From Pirellulaceae bacterium (GTDB lineage: Bacteria > Planctomycetota > Planctomycetia > Pirellulales > Pirellulaceae), in assembly GCA_016784735.1 (NCBI GenBank), contig JADHUC010000003.1, positions 50,557 through 114,556 on the forward strand: DNA of 64,000 bases. The letters run 5' to 3'. Shown in pieces: positions 53,341-61,241 of this stretch. Positions within the stretch are counted from its first letter, which is position 1, and each line of letters opens with the position of its first letter. The notes under the pieces were generated by a model, which was given only the letters and a program-made list of their open reading frames with translations, was not told the origin of the DNA and did not search any database. A program made the translations under genes and the position numbers.

Positions 53341-53670
53341 TCACGACGATGCGTCAACGACTTCGAGCTTCAATCCCAGGACCTCGGCTATGGCTTCGAT
53401 ATTGGAGAGCTTTGCGTCTCGGCCGTATTCAACGTCCTTTACGGTGTTGGAATTCGGGATTCCGGCTTGTTTAGCCACTGCGTAATACGTGAGTCCGCGT
53501 GCCTTCCTCGCTTTCCGCAGTTCCGCGGCGATACCTGTGCGCACAGGTTGGTGCTTTTTCTCTTTCGCAGGTGGAAACTCTTTCATGACCTGGTCGCGTA
53601 TCTTGGCGTGGCGCGCTTTCTCCTCGCCCGTCAACTTGCGGACAATACGTTTAGTTTTCTTCTTCGCCAT
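53341..53670 (-). CDS. XRE-family HTH antitoxin
   Basis: A 109-aa protein; ATG 53670 chosen, with a GTG at 53688 as alternative. The first 50 residues are basic (KKKTKRIVRKL). Residues about 53-105 make a helix-turn-helix of the XRE/Cro type: RKARKARGLTYYAVAKQAGI, VKDVEYGRDAKLSNIEAIAE, VLGLKLEV. It is 18 bases after the BrnT-like toxin gene, and XRE antitoxins placed second are common in such pairs. It probably binds the operator upstream of the toxin gene to repress its own operon. Confidence 0.85.
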   Translation of the reverse strand: MAKKKTKRIVRKLTGEEKARHAKIRDQVMKEFPPAKEKKHQPVRTGIAAELRKARKARGLTYYAVAKQAGIPNSNTVKDVEYGRDAKLSNIEAIAEVLGLKLEVVDASS

Positions 53671-53688
53671 CTCGTTTGCGCCCTTCAC

Positions 53689-53940
53689 CTAAGGTTCGGG
53701 AACTTCGTAGGCCGTCACAGGCAGTATTGTGATATCGTCAATCCACTCGAATACCACGATGACATATTCGTCGGCAGGCGTGTAGCCGAACACGCACGGG
53801 CGACCGCTGGAATCGCTGGCCTCTTGCTCGTCGGCCTGTTTCAGCACAAACTCAACGTCCTCCGGCGTCAAGTCGTGTTCGTCGATATGCTCGACGTTCC
53901 CGCCTTCTTCGTAATCCCAAATCACCTGCAGGAAGTTCAT
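53689..53940 (-). CDS. BrnT/DUF4258-like toxin candidate
   Basis: An 83-aa protein; GGGG eight bases before ATG 53940. The sequence reads FLQVIWDYEEGGNVEHIDEH, LTPEDVEFVL and SSGRPCVFGYTPADEYVIVV, then PVTAYEVPEP; this pattern of WD...N..HI..H and SGRP.VFG.T....VVFE..D....PVTAYE is that of BrnT/DUF4258-like toxins (RelE/BrnT fold, ribonuclease). The catalytic set is not established by eye. It comes first in the operon, followed by the XRE antitoxin gene. Confidence 0.65.
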   Translation of the reverse strand: MNFLQVIWDYEEGGNVEHIDEHDLTPEDVEFVLKQADEQEASDSSGRPCVFGYTPADEYVIVVFEWIDDITILPVTAYEVPEP

Positions 53941-53978
53941 TCGCACGTCCCCGAATGCGATTTGAATTATAGCATTCC

Positions 53979-53994
53979 ATTGCAATATTGCAAT
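53979..53994. promoter_or_regulatory. 16-bp perfect palindrome, candidate operator of the toxin-antitoxin operon
   Basis: ATTGCAATATTGCAAT is a perfect 16-bp palindrome 39 bases upstream of the toxin start; a related half-site, ATATTGCGATAAT, follows on its far side. AT-rich TGCAAT repeats in an otherwise GC-rich genome, in front of an XRE-controlled operon, fit an autorepression operator overlapping the promoter. Confidence 0.65.
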
Positions 53995-54075
53995 ATATTG
54001 CGATAATGGCGGCAAACGAACATTGCCGTGTGAACGCTGCTGTGGCCGTCGAAAGCACCGCGTCTCCCGCTTCGA

Positions 54076-55617
54076 TCAGTCGGCTATGAACTGAAACGAA
54101 AGAAGCCTTGCATTGCGGATGACGAAGCGCAGACGGATAGGCTTATCGGCCAGCGAACTGACGTCGCTCGATCCGTTCCACGTCACGGCCTTTCGGATAT
54201 GGTTGCCGGTGATCTTGTCGGCGTCATCGATCGTGAAATCTTTGATCGCGGTCCCGGATTCGTCTTGAAACTCCACTTGGACGGTTCCGGCAGCGGTGGT
54301 TTCGACGTTCAGTTCCAGTCGGTCGCCAGCGAACCGAATTGGCGGCGTGGTGATCTGGCCGCCGTCATGACCGGCGTCGGCGGAGACGAAACCGTCCGGT
54401 CGAAGCACCGCGCGGCTGATGCCGCTTAAACGCTTGCCGCCGGATGCGGGGTCGATGTTGCCGTTATGGTCGCGGTTCGAACCGACGTAGTAGATCCACA
54501 ACTCGTCGCCCATGCGGATGGGATGCGGCATGGCCCAGACCCATCGCGAGTCGAAGCGTCCGTCCGGTCCGGTCGCCATGAACGGCTGCCGCGAAGCTCG
54601 CTGAAAGGACTTTCCGTCGCGGCTGACCGCCAGCCTCACGTCAAACGAAGACGGTCCCAATCCCTTCAACGGTTTCCGCTCGCGCCAGTGCCAGTAGGCT
54701 TGAGCCAGCATGATGTAAACGTCATCGGCTTCGGCATACCGGAAGACGTCGGCTCCGTAATAGTCGACGGGCGGTTGAGCGGTGGGCGTCTCGTGCGTGG
54801 CCAGGTCGATTTCGTCGGCTTCCATGACCACACTCTGATTGCTCCAGTGCAGCAAATCGTCTGATTCCAGACGTCGCACCGTGCGATAGCTCGCCTCGCT
54901 TGGTTGCAGACGTACCCACCGACGCGTGTAAATCGCGTAACGCTCGATTCTCGGGTCCCAAAAAACAATGCTTTGCGTGTCCCAGCCGCCGGGCCCCGGA
55001 TTGAGTCGGGCGAAGTGCTTCCATCGCAAGCCGTCCGGCGAGCTATGCATATGGAACTGGCCCGTGGGATACACTTTGGCCTGCGTCTTGTAGCGGTGTT
55101 CGGGCGGCGCTTTCGGATCGATCCACACCGAGCAGCCTCCGATCACGCCCGGCAAGACGACGTTGTTCGCGTCCGAGCCATCCATCTCGTGCAGATTGAG
55201 CAGCGGCTTGGTGAAATGCAAACCGTCTTCCGATTCGGCGTAACACACGCGCCGCGTGTGGTCGTAGGGACCTGGGCCGGTCGGTCGAATGAGGTCGTAC
55301 CAGATTCTTACTTTGCCGTTTTCTTTCAGCACGCTCGAATAGACGCCTATCGACGCTCCCTGTTCCCACGGCGCGTCCGGAGCAATCAAGACTCGGTCAT
55401 CGCGGCGCGGTGGATTCATGGTCAACTTCACGCCACGGCTCGTTTCCATGAACCGATCGTCAATGAAGAGCTGCTTACGCGAACCGGCGTCGATAGCCGT
55501 TCGGCCCTCGTCTCCTTTGGCTTTCACACGCGTGGACAGCACACCTCCTGCCGCCGTGAGCCCCAGTGCGCATGTGGACTTCAACCATTCGCGTCGAGAA
55601 AGAGCATCGATAGTCAT
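54076..55617 (-). CDS. Tat-exported propeller protein (paralogue of 38219)
   Basis: A 513-aa protein with ATG 55617 and a weak GGAA ribosome site. Twin-arginine signal SRREWLKSTCALGLTAAGG. The body matches the C-terminal two-thirds of the 38219 protein: SRKQLFIDDRFMETSRGVKL against AKQLFIDDWVVESMIGLART (each in part), IRMGDELWIYYVGSNRDHNG, RPDGFVSADAGHDGGQI, NHIRKAVTWNGS and RLRFVIRNARLLSFQF. It has no N-terminal LamG-like part, and uses Tat where 38219 uses Sec. Likely a five- or six-bladed glycan-active propeller; no substrate assigned. Confidence 0.8.
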   Translation of the reverse strand: MTIDALSRREWLKSTCALGLTAAGGVLSTRVKAKGDEGRTAIDAGSRKQLFIDDRFMETSRGVKLTMNPPRRDDRVLIAPDAPWEQGASIGVYSSVLKENGKVRIWYDLIRPTGPGPYDHTRRVCYAESEDGLHFTKPLLNLHEMDGSDANNVVLPGVIGGCSVWIDPKAPPEHRYKTQAKVYPTGQFHMHSSPDGLRWKHFARLNPGPGGWDTQSIVFWDPRIERYAIYTRRWVRLQPSEASYRTVRRLESDDLLHWSNQSVVMEADEIDLATHETPTAQPPVDYYGADVFRYAEADDVYIMLAQAYWHWRERKPLKGLGPSSFDVRLAVSRDGKSFQRASRQPFMATGPDGRFDSRWVWAMPHPIRMGDELWIYYVGSNRDHNGNIDPASGGKRLSGISRAVLRPDGFVSADAGHDGGQITTPPIRFAGDRLELNVETTAAGTVQVEFQDESGTAIKDFTIDDADKITGNHIRKAVTWNGSSDVSSLADKPIRLRFVIRNARLLSFQFIAD

Positions 55618-55654
55618 GGCGTTATTCCGTTGACAGTTTGAAATATCCGCTACG

Positions 55655-55745
55655 TCGTTTAACCCGAAGCCGGAGGCGATGGCGGGAACAGGATGGATTA
55701 TCCACACGTAGCGCCCGCCATCGCCTCCGGCTTCGGGTTAAACGA
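55655..55745. repeat. 32-bp perfect inverted repeat with 27-base loop
   Basis: Arms 55655-55686 and 55714-55745 are exact reverse complements (TCGTTTAACCCGAAGCCGG at the left end). It lies past the 3' end of the heparinase gene (stop 55803) and just upstream of the Tat gene's start at 55617, so it may end heparinase transcription. Its length and perfection also fit a recently moved non-autonomous element. Confidence 0.85.
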
Positions 55746-55802
55746 GGGCACGACAACCGGCGGCATTATACTCCGTTGGCCTACAGGATGTTGTTGGCCG
55801 GG

Positions 55803-57839
55803 TCATTCGGGCGCTCGAAGCTGAATCCGCCAGGCATGCTGGGTCGTGGTGTTGTCGACGGCCAAGCGATCCTCCTTCACAAGAATTTGGACCGGTCCTT
55901 CCGGTGTGTCGATTGACCAGCCGTCAGCAACTTCTTGCCACGGCTGTGCCTGCTCGTCGGGTCCGAAGACGCAGAACGCCGACAGGATTCGGCAGTGGTC
56001 ATCTTCTGTTTCGATCTCGACGAACGGCTCGTGACGCTGAGTGTAAGGATTGCCGAGTCGGTCTTTGTCGTACGGCGGTTGATACTCGTGTCGATCGAGC
56101 CTCAGTTCCGCCTCGCCATCCAATCGCTGGGCTCGACATGCAAGTGTGGCTTTGTCCCTACGCACCATGAAGCGTCCTTCGCCATCCGGCTCGGCCGGCG
56201 CAATGGTGTGCCAGCGCAGGTTGATCGGTTCTCTAGCGACCAGCTTCGCTTCGTCGAGCACGACGGCGACCCGCGGGAGCAGATGAACCACACGGCGCAG
56301 GACATGACGCCCTTCGCCGTACGCCTCGCTTAAGTCCATGGTCCACGCACCGCCGCGCTGGTCGTCGAATTCGGCGTTAAGTATCTTGCCGCGCCGAGCC
56401 CTGCCAAGGGGAATGCCGCCGGTCTCGTTCGTTCCGAACACCAGTACATTGTGCCCCCGTTGCTGATAATTGTAGTAGCGTTCCTTGTGACTTCGAGGGT
56501 AGCCGGGTGGCGAACCGAGATCGACGATCAGCCGTTCCCCATATCCGTCGATACACACCTGTCCCCAATCGGCATGGCCGTGGTAGTCCTCCTGTGCCGC
56601 CTTGGCGTAGACGACTGACGTCGTGCCTTCGGGGTCCCAACTGCTACGGCTCGTGAGAATCTCCGCCTGATTGTGGTACGCACGGCCGAGTGGCAAGCGG
56701 CCGTGTGGCGACTGGGCCTCGATGATTGGATCGTACCATAGTAGTTCCAGTGCCCGTCGGTGGTGGGTCGGCAGTACAAGGTCGGCGTACTGGAGGTAGA
56801 ACCATTGGATCATCGGATCACGCAGCGCCGAGGCTACGGCGCACAGATGAGTGACGACTGGCGGCATGTCCGGCGCGGGATCACCGAAGCCCAACACGCG
56901 ACCTGGCGGCACCGTCGAGTACATGTACCATCGGCAATGGTCCGACAGGCCGTATTGCTCCAGCGGATTCTTCTTGCCGCTACTGGCGTAACGTTCGGCG
57001 AGGAAGTAGTCCACGACGTACATGGTCGATCCCGAGTACTGCACGCTCTCGTTGAACTCGCCTTCGGGGCCGAAGATGCCCATGTACCGTTCCATGCGCG
57101 GGCGTGCCAGTTCGACCAGCCAAGTCGAATCGGGATGGTCCGGGCCCAGTGCCATGCCAAGGATGCCGAAACCGCCCACGATGCAGGTCATCCAATTGCT
57201 GTGCCTGTTGACCCAATGTTCGCCGGCCTCGACGCCCGCCTTGAAGGGCCGGACGGCGCAGCGGTCGAGACCTTCGAGGAATCGCCGGCGCTCGTCGTCC
57301 GTGAGCGAGCCATGCAGCCAATCGTACGCCATGCCCAGCGCCCTGGCGAGTTGGCCGTGTCGCAGGTCGGCCTTCAGTCCGACCTGGATGTGCGCCTTGT
57401 CTGCCCACTCTGGCCATTGCTCGGGATCGAACAACGCCTCGATCTGCCGCAGAGCTGCGTCTGCGTAGCGGCGTTCGCTTGTGATCAACGCCACCAGGGC
57501 CGCGTCCGTGATCCGGTTGGCCGTGGTGGCTACCACGTGGAAGTTGCGATTCCCTTCCCCGGGCGCGATCGGTTCCTGCTTCATCTCTTCTTCGACTTTG
57601 GCCACGAGCTGCTTCCACAGCTCGGCAGCATGTCCCTCCCGGATGCCGCTACGAACCTCCTCCAGCGACCGAAGGCCCTCGATCTTCTCTCCAGTGACGA
57701 AGATCCAGGGACGCTCCTCGGGATCTCCCCTCGTTGTATCCGCTTCCGCAGCACCGGCGACTGCCGTCCATGCCGCGATGAGGGTCATCGCGAGACAGCC
57801 GGTCGTTTCTGTTTTTCGGAGAGTTCTACTCTGTTTCAC
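55803..57839 (-). CDS. heparinase II/III-family secreted polysaccharide lyase-like protein
   Basis: A 678-aa protein; the GTG at 57839 has GGAGGG eight bases before it. Signal peptide: GCLAMTLIAAWTAVAGAAE. The N-terminal half is an alpha/alpha toroid (NRITDAALVALITSERRYAD; LGMAYDWLHGSLTDDERRRF; HSNWMTCIVGGFGILGMALG; ESVQYSGSTMYVVDYFLAE). The C-terminal half is the heparinase II/III beta domain with YHGHADWGQVCIDGYGERL, VDLGSPPGY, YYNYQQRGHNVLVFG and LLPRVAVVLDEAKL. The family eliminates uronic-acid-containing polysaccharides; the actual substrate is unknown. It is separated by 192 bases from the upstream hydrolase gene on the same strand. Confidence 0.9.
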   Translation of the reverse strand: MKQSRTLRKTETTGCLAMTLIAAWTAVAGAAEADTTRGDPEERPWIFVTGEKIEGLRSLEEVRSGIREGHAAELWKQLVAKVEEEMKQEPIAPGEGNRNFHVVATTANRITDAALVALITSERRYADAALRQIEALFDPEQWPEWADKAHIQVGLKADLRHGQLARALGMAYDWLHGSLTDDERRRFLEGLDRCAVRPFKAGVEAGEHWVNRHSNWMTCIVGGFGILGMALGPDHPDSTWLVELARPRMERYMGIFGPEGEFNESVQYSGSTMYVVDYFLAERYASSGKKNPLEQYGLSDHCRWYMYSTVPPGRVLGFGDPAPDMPPVVTHLCAVASALRDPMIQWFYLQYADLVLPTHHRRALELLWYDPIIEAQSPHGRLPLGRAYHNQAEILTSRSSWDPEGTTSVVYAKAAQEDYHGHADWGQVCIDGYGERLIVDLGSPPGYPRSHKERYYNYQQRGHNVLVFGTNETGGIPLGRARRGKILNAEFDDQRGGAWTMDLSEAYGEGRHVLRRVVHLLPRVAVVLDEAKLVAREPINLRWHTIAPAEPDGEGRFMVRRDKATLACRAQRLDGEAELRLDRHEYQPPYDKDRLGNPYTQRHEPFVEIETEDDHCRILSAFCVFGPDEQAQPWQEVADGWSIDTPEGPVQILVKEDRLAVDNTTTQHAWRIQLRAPE

Positions 57840-57942
57840 GACGTTTGCCCTCCATCGCCGATTGGAGTGAGAAGCCCATTGGCGTCTCTTTTCGCAATTC
57901 GACCCACTTCGATTTTATCAACGCACGAGAAAAGGCACGAGA

Positions 57943-57958
57943 AAAGGGGTCGGGAGTC
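57943..57958. repeat. AAAGGGGTCGGGAGTC word shared with 43499-43514
   Basis: The same 16 bases occur inverted at 43499-43514. Just upstream a direct repeat CACGAGAAAAGG occurs twice. The gap between the heparinase start and the upstream gene holds no coding frame. Confidence 0.6.
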
Positions 57959-58031
57959 GTTATTGCGAAAAGCCTCCCACCCTTTTCCTCCGTAAAGCAC
58001 GAATGAAGGATAGTCAGATCCAAGCAGCGTT

Positions 58032-60032
58032 CTACGATTCGCCGAAGATCCAATAGGCGAGACCCTCAGCGGCATTCTGTGATTGGAGATCGCGGTCTGG
58101 CGGTGGTGTGTTGGCTTGGAACAATAGCTTGATGTCTTCCAACAAACGCATGCCGTCTCCGTAATACGAATGCCCCAACAGGTCGGTGGGGATTTCGGAT
58201 GCGTCCACCGTGTCCATGTCGTCGGCTACGACGATTCTGCGACTCGAATCACCCGCGCGCGGGTAGTCGTTGAACGCATACGACATGTGCAAGGCCAAGT
58301 CGCAGCGGGAGCAGTACAAGGTGGTTCGCCTTCCCTTGAGTGCGAGGCGAGGGACAATGTGATCCCGGAACACGTCCGCGTCGATGTCGGGGGCCGCCAG
58401 GATGATTTGATCGAACAGCCGATCGTCGCCTTCGATCTCGGCGATGGCACGGCTGACGGCGTCGCCGCCCATGCTGTGGGCAATCACATGAATCCGTCCG
58501 GCATCGATGTTCTCGGCCACGTCCACCAAGAAGCGTTTGATGTGTTCCTTGCTGTAGCCGATTTCGTTTCGGTCCGCAGGATAGTGTCTCAAGCTGCCTC
58601 TGGATGGCCAACTGTAGAACAACGGTACGCCCGGGAACTTCAGATCGTAGTGGATCTGTGCCGTGCGTTGAGCCGCCTTCTCGAAAGTCACGTTGAATCC
58701 GTGGACAAACACAAAACAGTCGTGCGCGCCGACCTCGCGAGAAGACAATTCCTTTCGGATTTCGTTGTAAAATGCCTTGTCGTCCAACAACGTCGTCCGC
58801 TTGAGCACCACGTGTTCTTTCTCGTCTTCCGGTCCAAGCAGCGGCCGTTCGACTTCGCCGATCTCGTGCGTAGGAGGCAGCGTCACGTCGCAATGGCCGT
58901 AACGGATCGACCCTTGCGGATCACGTCGAGGGCCGAATTCGGCACCGGCGTGTTGCGCGTAGGTCTCTCGTACCGCCGAGTTCAGTTCGACGATGCCCCA
59001 AACAACAAGCACCACGGCAACCAAGAGAAATCCAAAGGAAAATCGTTTCGACCATTCGACGTTGCGCCTCTTGGCTGATCTTTTTTCGCGCCAGCGAATG
59101 AAACAGAACCAGACGCACAGGAAGACGATCACGCCGGGCAGGACAACGAACTTCCGCCACAGCGGTGCGGATTCGGACACTAGCTCTCGATTTGTACCGA
59201 AATAGACTCGAACCGTTTCGGGTTGGGCCTCGTCCACGTGCCGCACCTTCCGCCCCCTCGGTCGCTCGCCGGTGCCGCCCAACTCCGTTGTGTCCCGGGC
59301 CTTCGTGGGCGGAGGCTCGGCGACCGCTGCCAAAGGCAATTGCCCGACGACCGCTTTCTTCGAGCCGACAATCTGGCTCAACATAATCGCGGCATTCACG
59401 CGAGCCTGTGGATCATCGCTCCGCAGGGCCTCCAGCAAGACCGGCACAGCTTCGGCGCCAAGATCGGCCAATTGCCGCTCGGCCGCTCCTCTGGCCAGTG
59501 GGTCTTCGGCGGCGAGGGTATCGACGACGGCATCCAAATACTCGTCCGAGTGCTCCTCTAGTTCGACCTTCTCCAAAGCAACGACAGCGGCACGCCGTAT
59601 TTCCGGATCCTCGTCGCGAAGAAGGTCCAGCAGAATGTCCTGCACGACCTTCTCGAGCATTCCCAATCGCTTCATTTCCGCGGCTGCCTGGCGCTGAACC
59701 ACAGGCGATTCGTTCCCCAGGGCCAAACGCAGTAACTCCTCCTGCTGCTCCCTCGTCAGATCCTCGGCACGCGGGAAATGCCGTGAAATCGCTCGGTCCC
59801 TCTGATCCGGATCTTGCAGGGCATCCAACAAGTCCTCGTATGTCGGGATCTTCTCTTCGAGTGGATCTTGCTTCAGGAACTTTTTCGCCCAGTCGGCCTT
59901 GCCCGCCGGCGCTGCAGGCTGCGGATCGACGTTCTCTTGCGCGGCAGCCACTTCCTGATACCACGGGCCGCGACCAAGAAGCAAGCCGACGATGAACAAC
60001 GCAGTACACACCTTCTGGATCACGGAACGCAT
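58032..60032 (-). CDS. membrane-anchored HEAT-repeat and DUF900-type alpha/beta hydrolase
   Basis: A 666-aa protein starting at ATG 60032 (AGGTG upstream). N-terminal signal or anchor (TALFIVGLLLGRGPW). HEAT-like repeats at about 95-235 (EEHSDEYLDAVVDTLAAEDP; AVPVLLEALRSDDPQARVNA). Two hydrophobic segments near 294-312 and 328-345 bracket a short basic stretch. The C-terminal hydrolase begins after VRVYFGTNREL-type sequence and shows VFVHGFNVTFEKAA (oxyanion), HVIAHSMGGDAVSRA with the nucleophile Ser near 518, and ILAAPDIDADVF with the acid. DUF900 proteins are esterase/lipase-like. Third gene of the metacaspase operon (32 bases after it). Confidence 0.85.
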   Translation of the reverse strand: MRSVIQKVCTALFIVGLLLGRGPWYQEVAAAQENVDPQPAAPAGKADWAKKFLKQDPLEEKIPTYEDLLDALQDPDQRDRAISRHFPRAEDLTREQQEELLRLALGNESPVVQRQAAAEMKRLGMLEKVVQDILLDLLRDEDPEIRRAAVVALEKVELEEHSDEYLDAVVDTLAAEDPLARGAAERQLADLGAEAVPVLLEALRSDDPQARVNAAIMLSQIVGSKKAVVGQLPLAAVAEPPPTKARDTTELGGTGERPRGRKVRHVDEAQPETVRVYFGTNRELVSESAPLWRKFVVLPGVIVFLCVWFCFIRWREKRSAKRRNVEWSKRFSFGFLLVAVVLVVWGIVELNSAVRETYAQHAGAEFGPRRDPQGSIRYGHCDVTLPPTHEIGEVERPLLGPEDEKEHVVLKRTTLLDDKAFYNEIRKELSSREVGAHDCFVFVHGFNVTFEKAAQRTAQIHYDLKFPGVPLFYSWPSRGSLRHYPADRNEIGYSKEHIKRFLVDVAENIDAGRIHVIAHSMGGDAVSRAIAEIEGDDRLFDQIILAAPDIDADVFRDHIVPRLALKGRRTTLYCSRCDLALHMSYAFNDYPRAGDSSRRIVVADDMDTVDASEIPTDLLGHSYYGDGMRLLEDIKLLFQANTPPPDRDLQSQNAAEGLAYWIFGES

Positions 60033-60064
60033 CTTTCAGCACCTGTTGGCGAGTTACGTCGGAT

Positions 60065-61204
60065 TTAGTGGCTCAGCCGCATCAAATACTCTTTGGTCCC
60101 AAAACGCGGATCAGCCACCTCGATACGCATGACTTTGTCTTTTTCCGGCTTCTTCGCGGCCTCCGCCACCATCTGCTCGAAACTGGCCGTTCCCCGGACT
60201 CGTCTGCCGCTGGCCGAGATGATGATTTGATTGGGTTCGAGCGAAACGTACCTATTCGTCTTCAGATCGTATACCTGCGTGCCTGGAGATTTCGCCCGAA
60301 TGCTCACGATCAACACGCCTTGGCCCGCATAATCGCGGATCGTCAGACCCGTACGAGGGCCACGCTCGTCCGGCATTCCCGGGTAAGTGATGGCGTAGAC
60401 GTTTTGAGCCTTCTGCCGCAATTGCCCTTTCGCTACTGCGGCGCCACCAGGATAGTTCTTTTGAAACGCCTTGTGGACCTCCTTCTTGACGTCCTGCACA
60501 ACCTGATCCCAGGAGACTCGACGATTCTGTGCCCCTTTCAGGTACTTGGTCAAGGAACGCGAGAAAAGCGATCCTTGGTGCATTCCGTCCTCGTCCTTTT
60601 CGACAAAGAAAAAGGCGCTCTCGCTTGGCGCACTACTGTTTACGTCAACCAACCCGCTGGGGTCGAAAAACAGCGATTTGAACACCGGAGTCACTGTACG
60701 CGGTGAATTCAAATCGGGTGCCGGAGCAGCGAACGAAAAACCATCGCCGCGAACGTTGCAACAGTCGGTAAGGATCACTGTCAGACGTGCGCCCTTCGCC
60801 ACCATCCGATCTTTCAGTTGAGACCGATACAGCTTGCCTTTTTCCAGCGACAGGTAGTGGCCACGATCGTCCGCGCCGCCGTGTCCGGTGAAGTAGATCA
60901 TCAGTGTATCATTGGCCGACACTTTGAAGTCGTCGATTTCGCGAAGAATGTTGGCCGGCGAACCGGGGACTCCCGCTTCGATCGTTATGTTCCGTATGTC
61001 CAACTGATTCTCCGGCACGTTGTTGAACAGCGTTACAAACATGTACAGCATGTCCATCTGCACGTTCGGCAGAAACTCGCCCCACTGGGCCCACTCGGAT
61101 TCGTCACCGACGACAAGCGCATGGAGCTTCTGCGCGTGTGAATGTGCCGGTAACAACGGGATCAGAACTAAGAAAGCAGCAACTGTAGCAAGTCGCCGAA
61201 ACAT
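60065..61204 (-). CDS. secreted caspase-family (metacaspase-like) protease with PDZ-like domain
   Basis: A 379-aa protein with ATG 61204. Signal peptide: ATVAAFLVLIPLLPAHSHA. Residues about 25-270 are a C14 caspase domain: KLHALVVGDE as first strand, LMIYFTGHGG with catalytic His108, and LTVILTDCCN with the catalytic Cys at 148 or 149, then SLFSRSLTKYL. Residues about 285-379 form a PDZ-like domain (GQGVLIVSIRAKSPGTQVYD; PNQIIISASGRRVRGTASFE). Metacaspases cleave after basic residues and usually act in the cytoplasm; a signal peptide puts this one outside it. It sits between two DUF900 hydrolase genes (37 and 32 bases). Confidence 0.88.
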   Translation of the reverse strand: MFRRLATVAAFLVLIPLLPAHSHAQKLHALVVGDESEWAQWGEFLPNVQMDMLYMFVTLFNNVPENQLDIRNITIEAGVPGSPANILREIDDFKVSANDTLMIYFTGHGGADDRGHYLSLEKGKLYRSQLKDRMVAKGARLTVILTDCCNVRGDGFSFAAPAPDLNSPRTVTPVFKSLFFDPSGLVDVNSSAPSESAFFFVEKDEDGMHQGSLFSRSLTKYLKGAQNRRVSWDQVVQDVKKEVHKAFQKNYPGGAAVAKGQLRQKAQNVYAITYPGMPDERGPRTGLTIRDYAGQGVLIVSIRAKSPGTQVYDLKTNRYVSLEPNQIIISASGRRVRGTASFEQMVAEAAKKPEKDKVMRIEVADPRFGTKEYLMRLSH

Positions 61205-61241
61205 GGTATCGACTCCGTGGAAGAGATGATTGCCAGACTGG

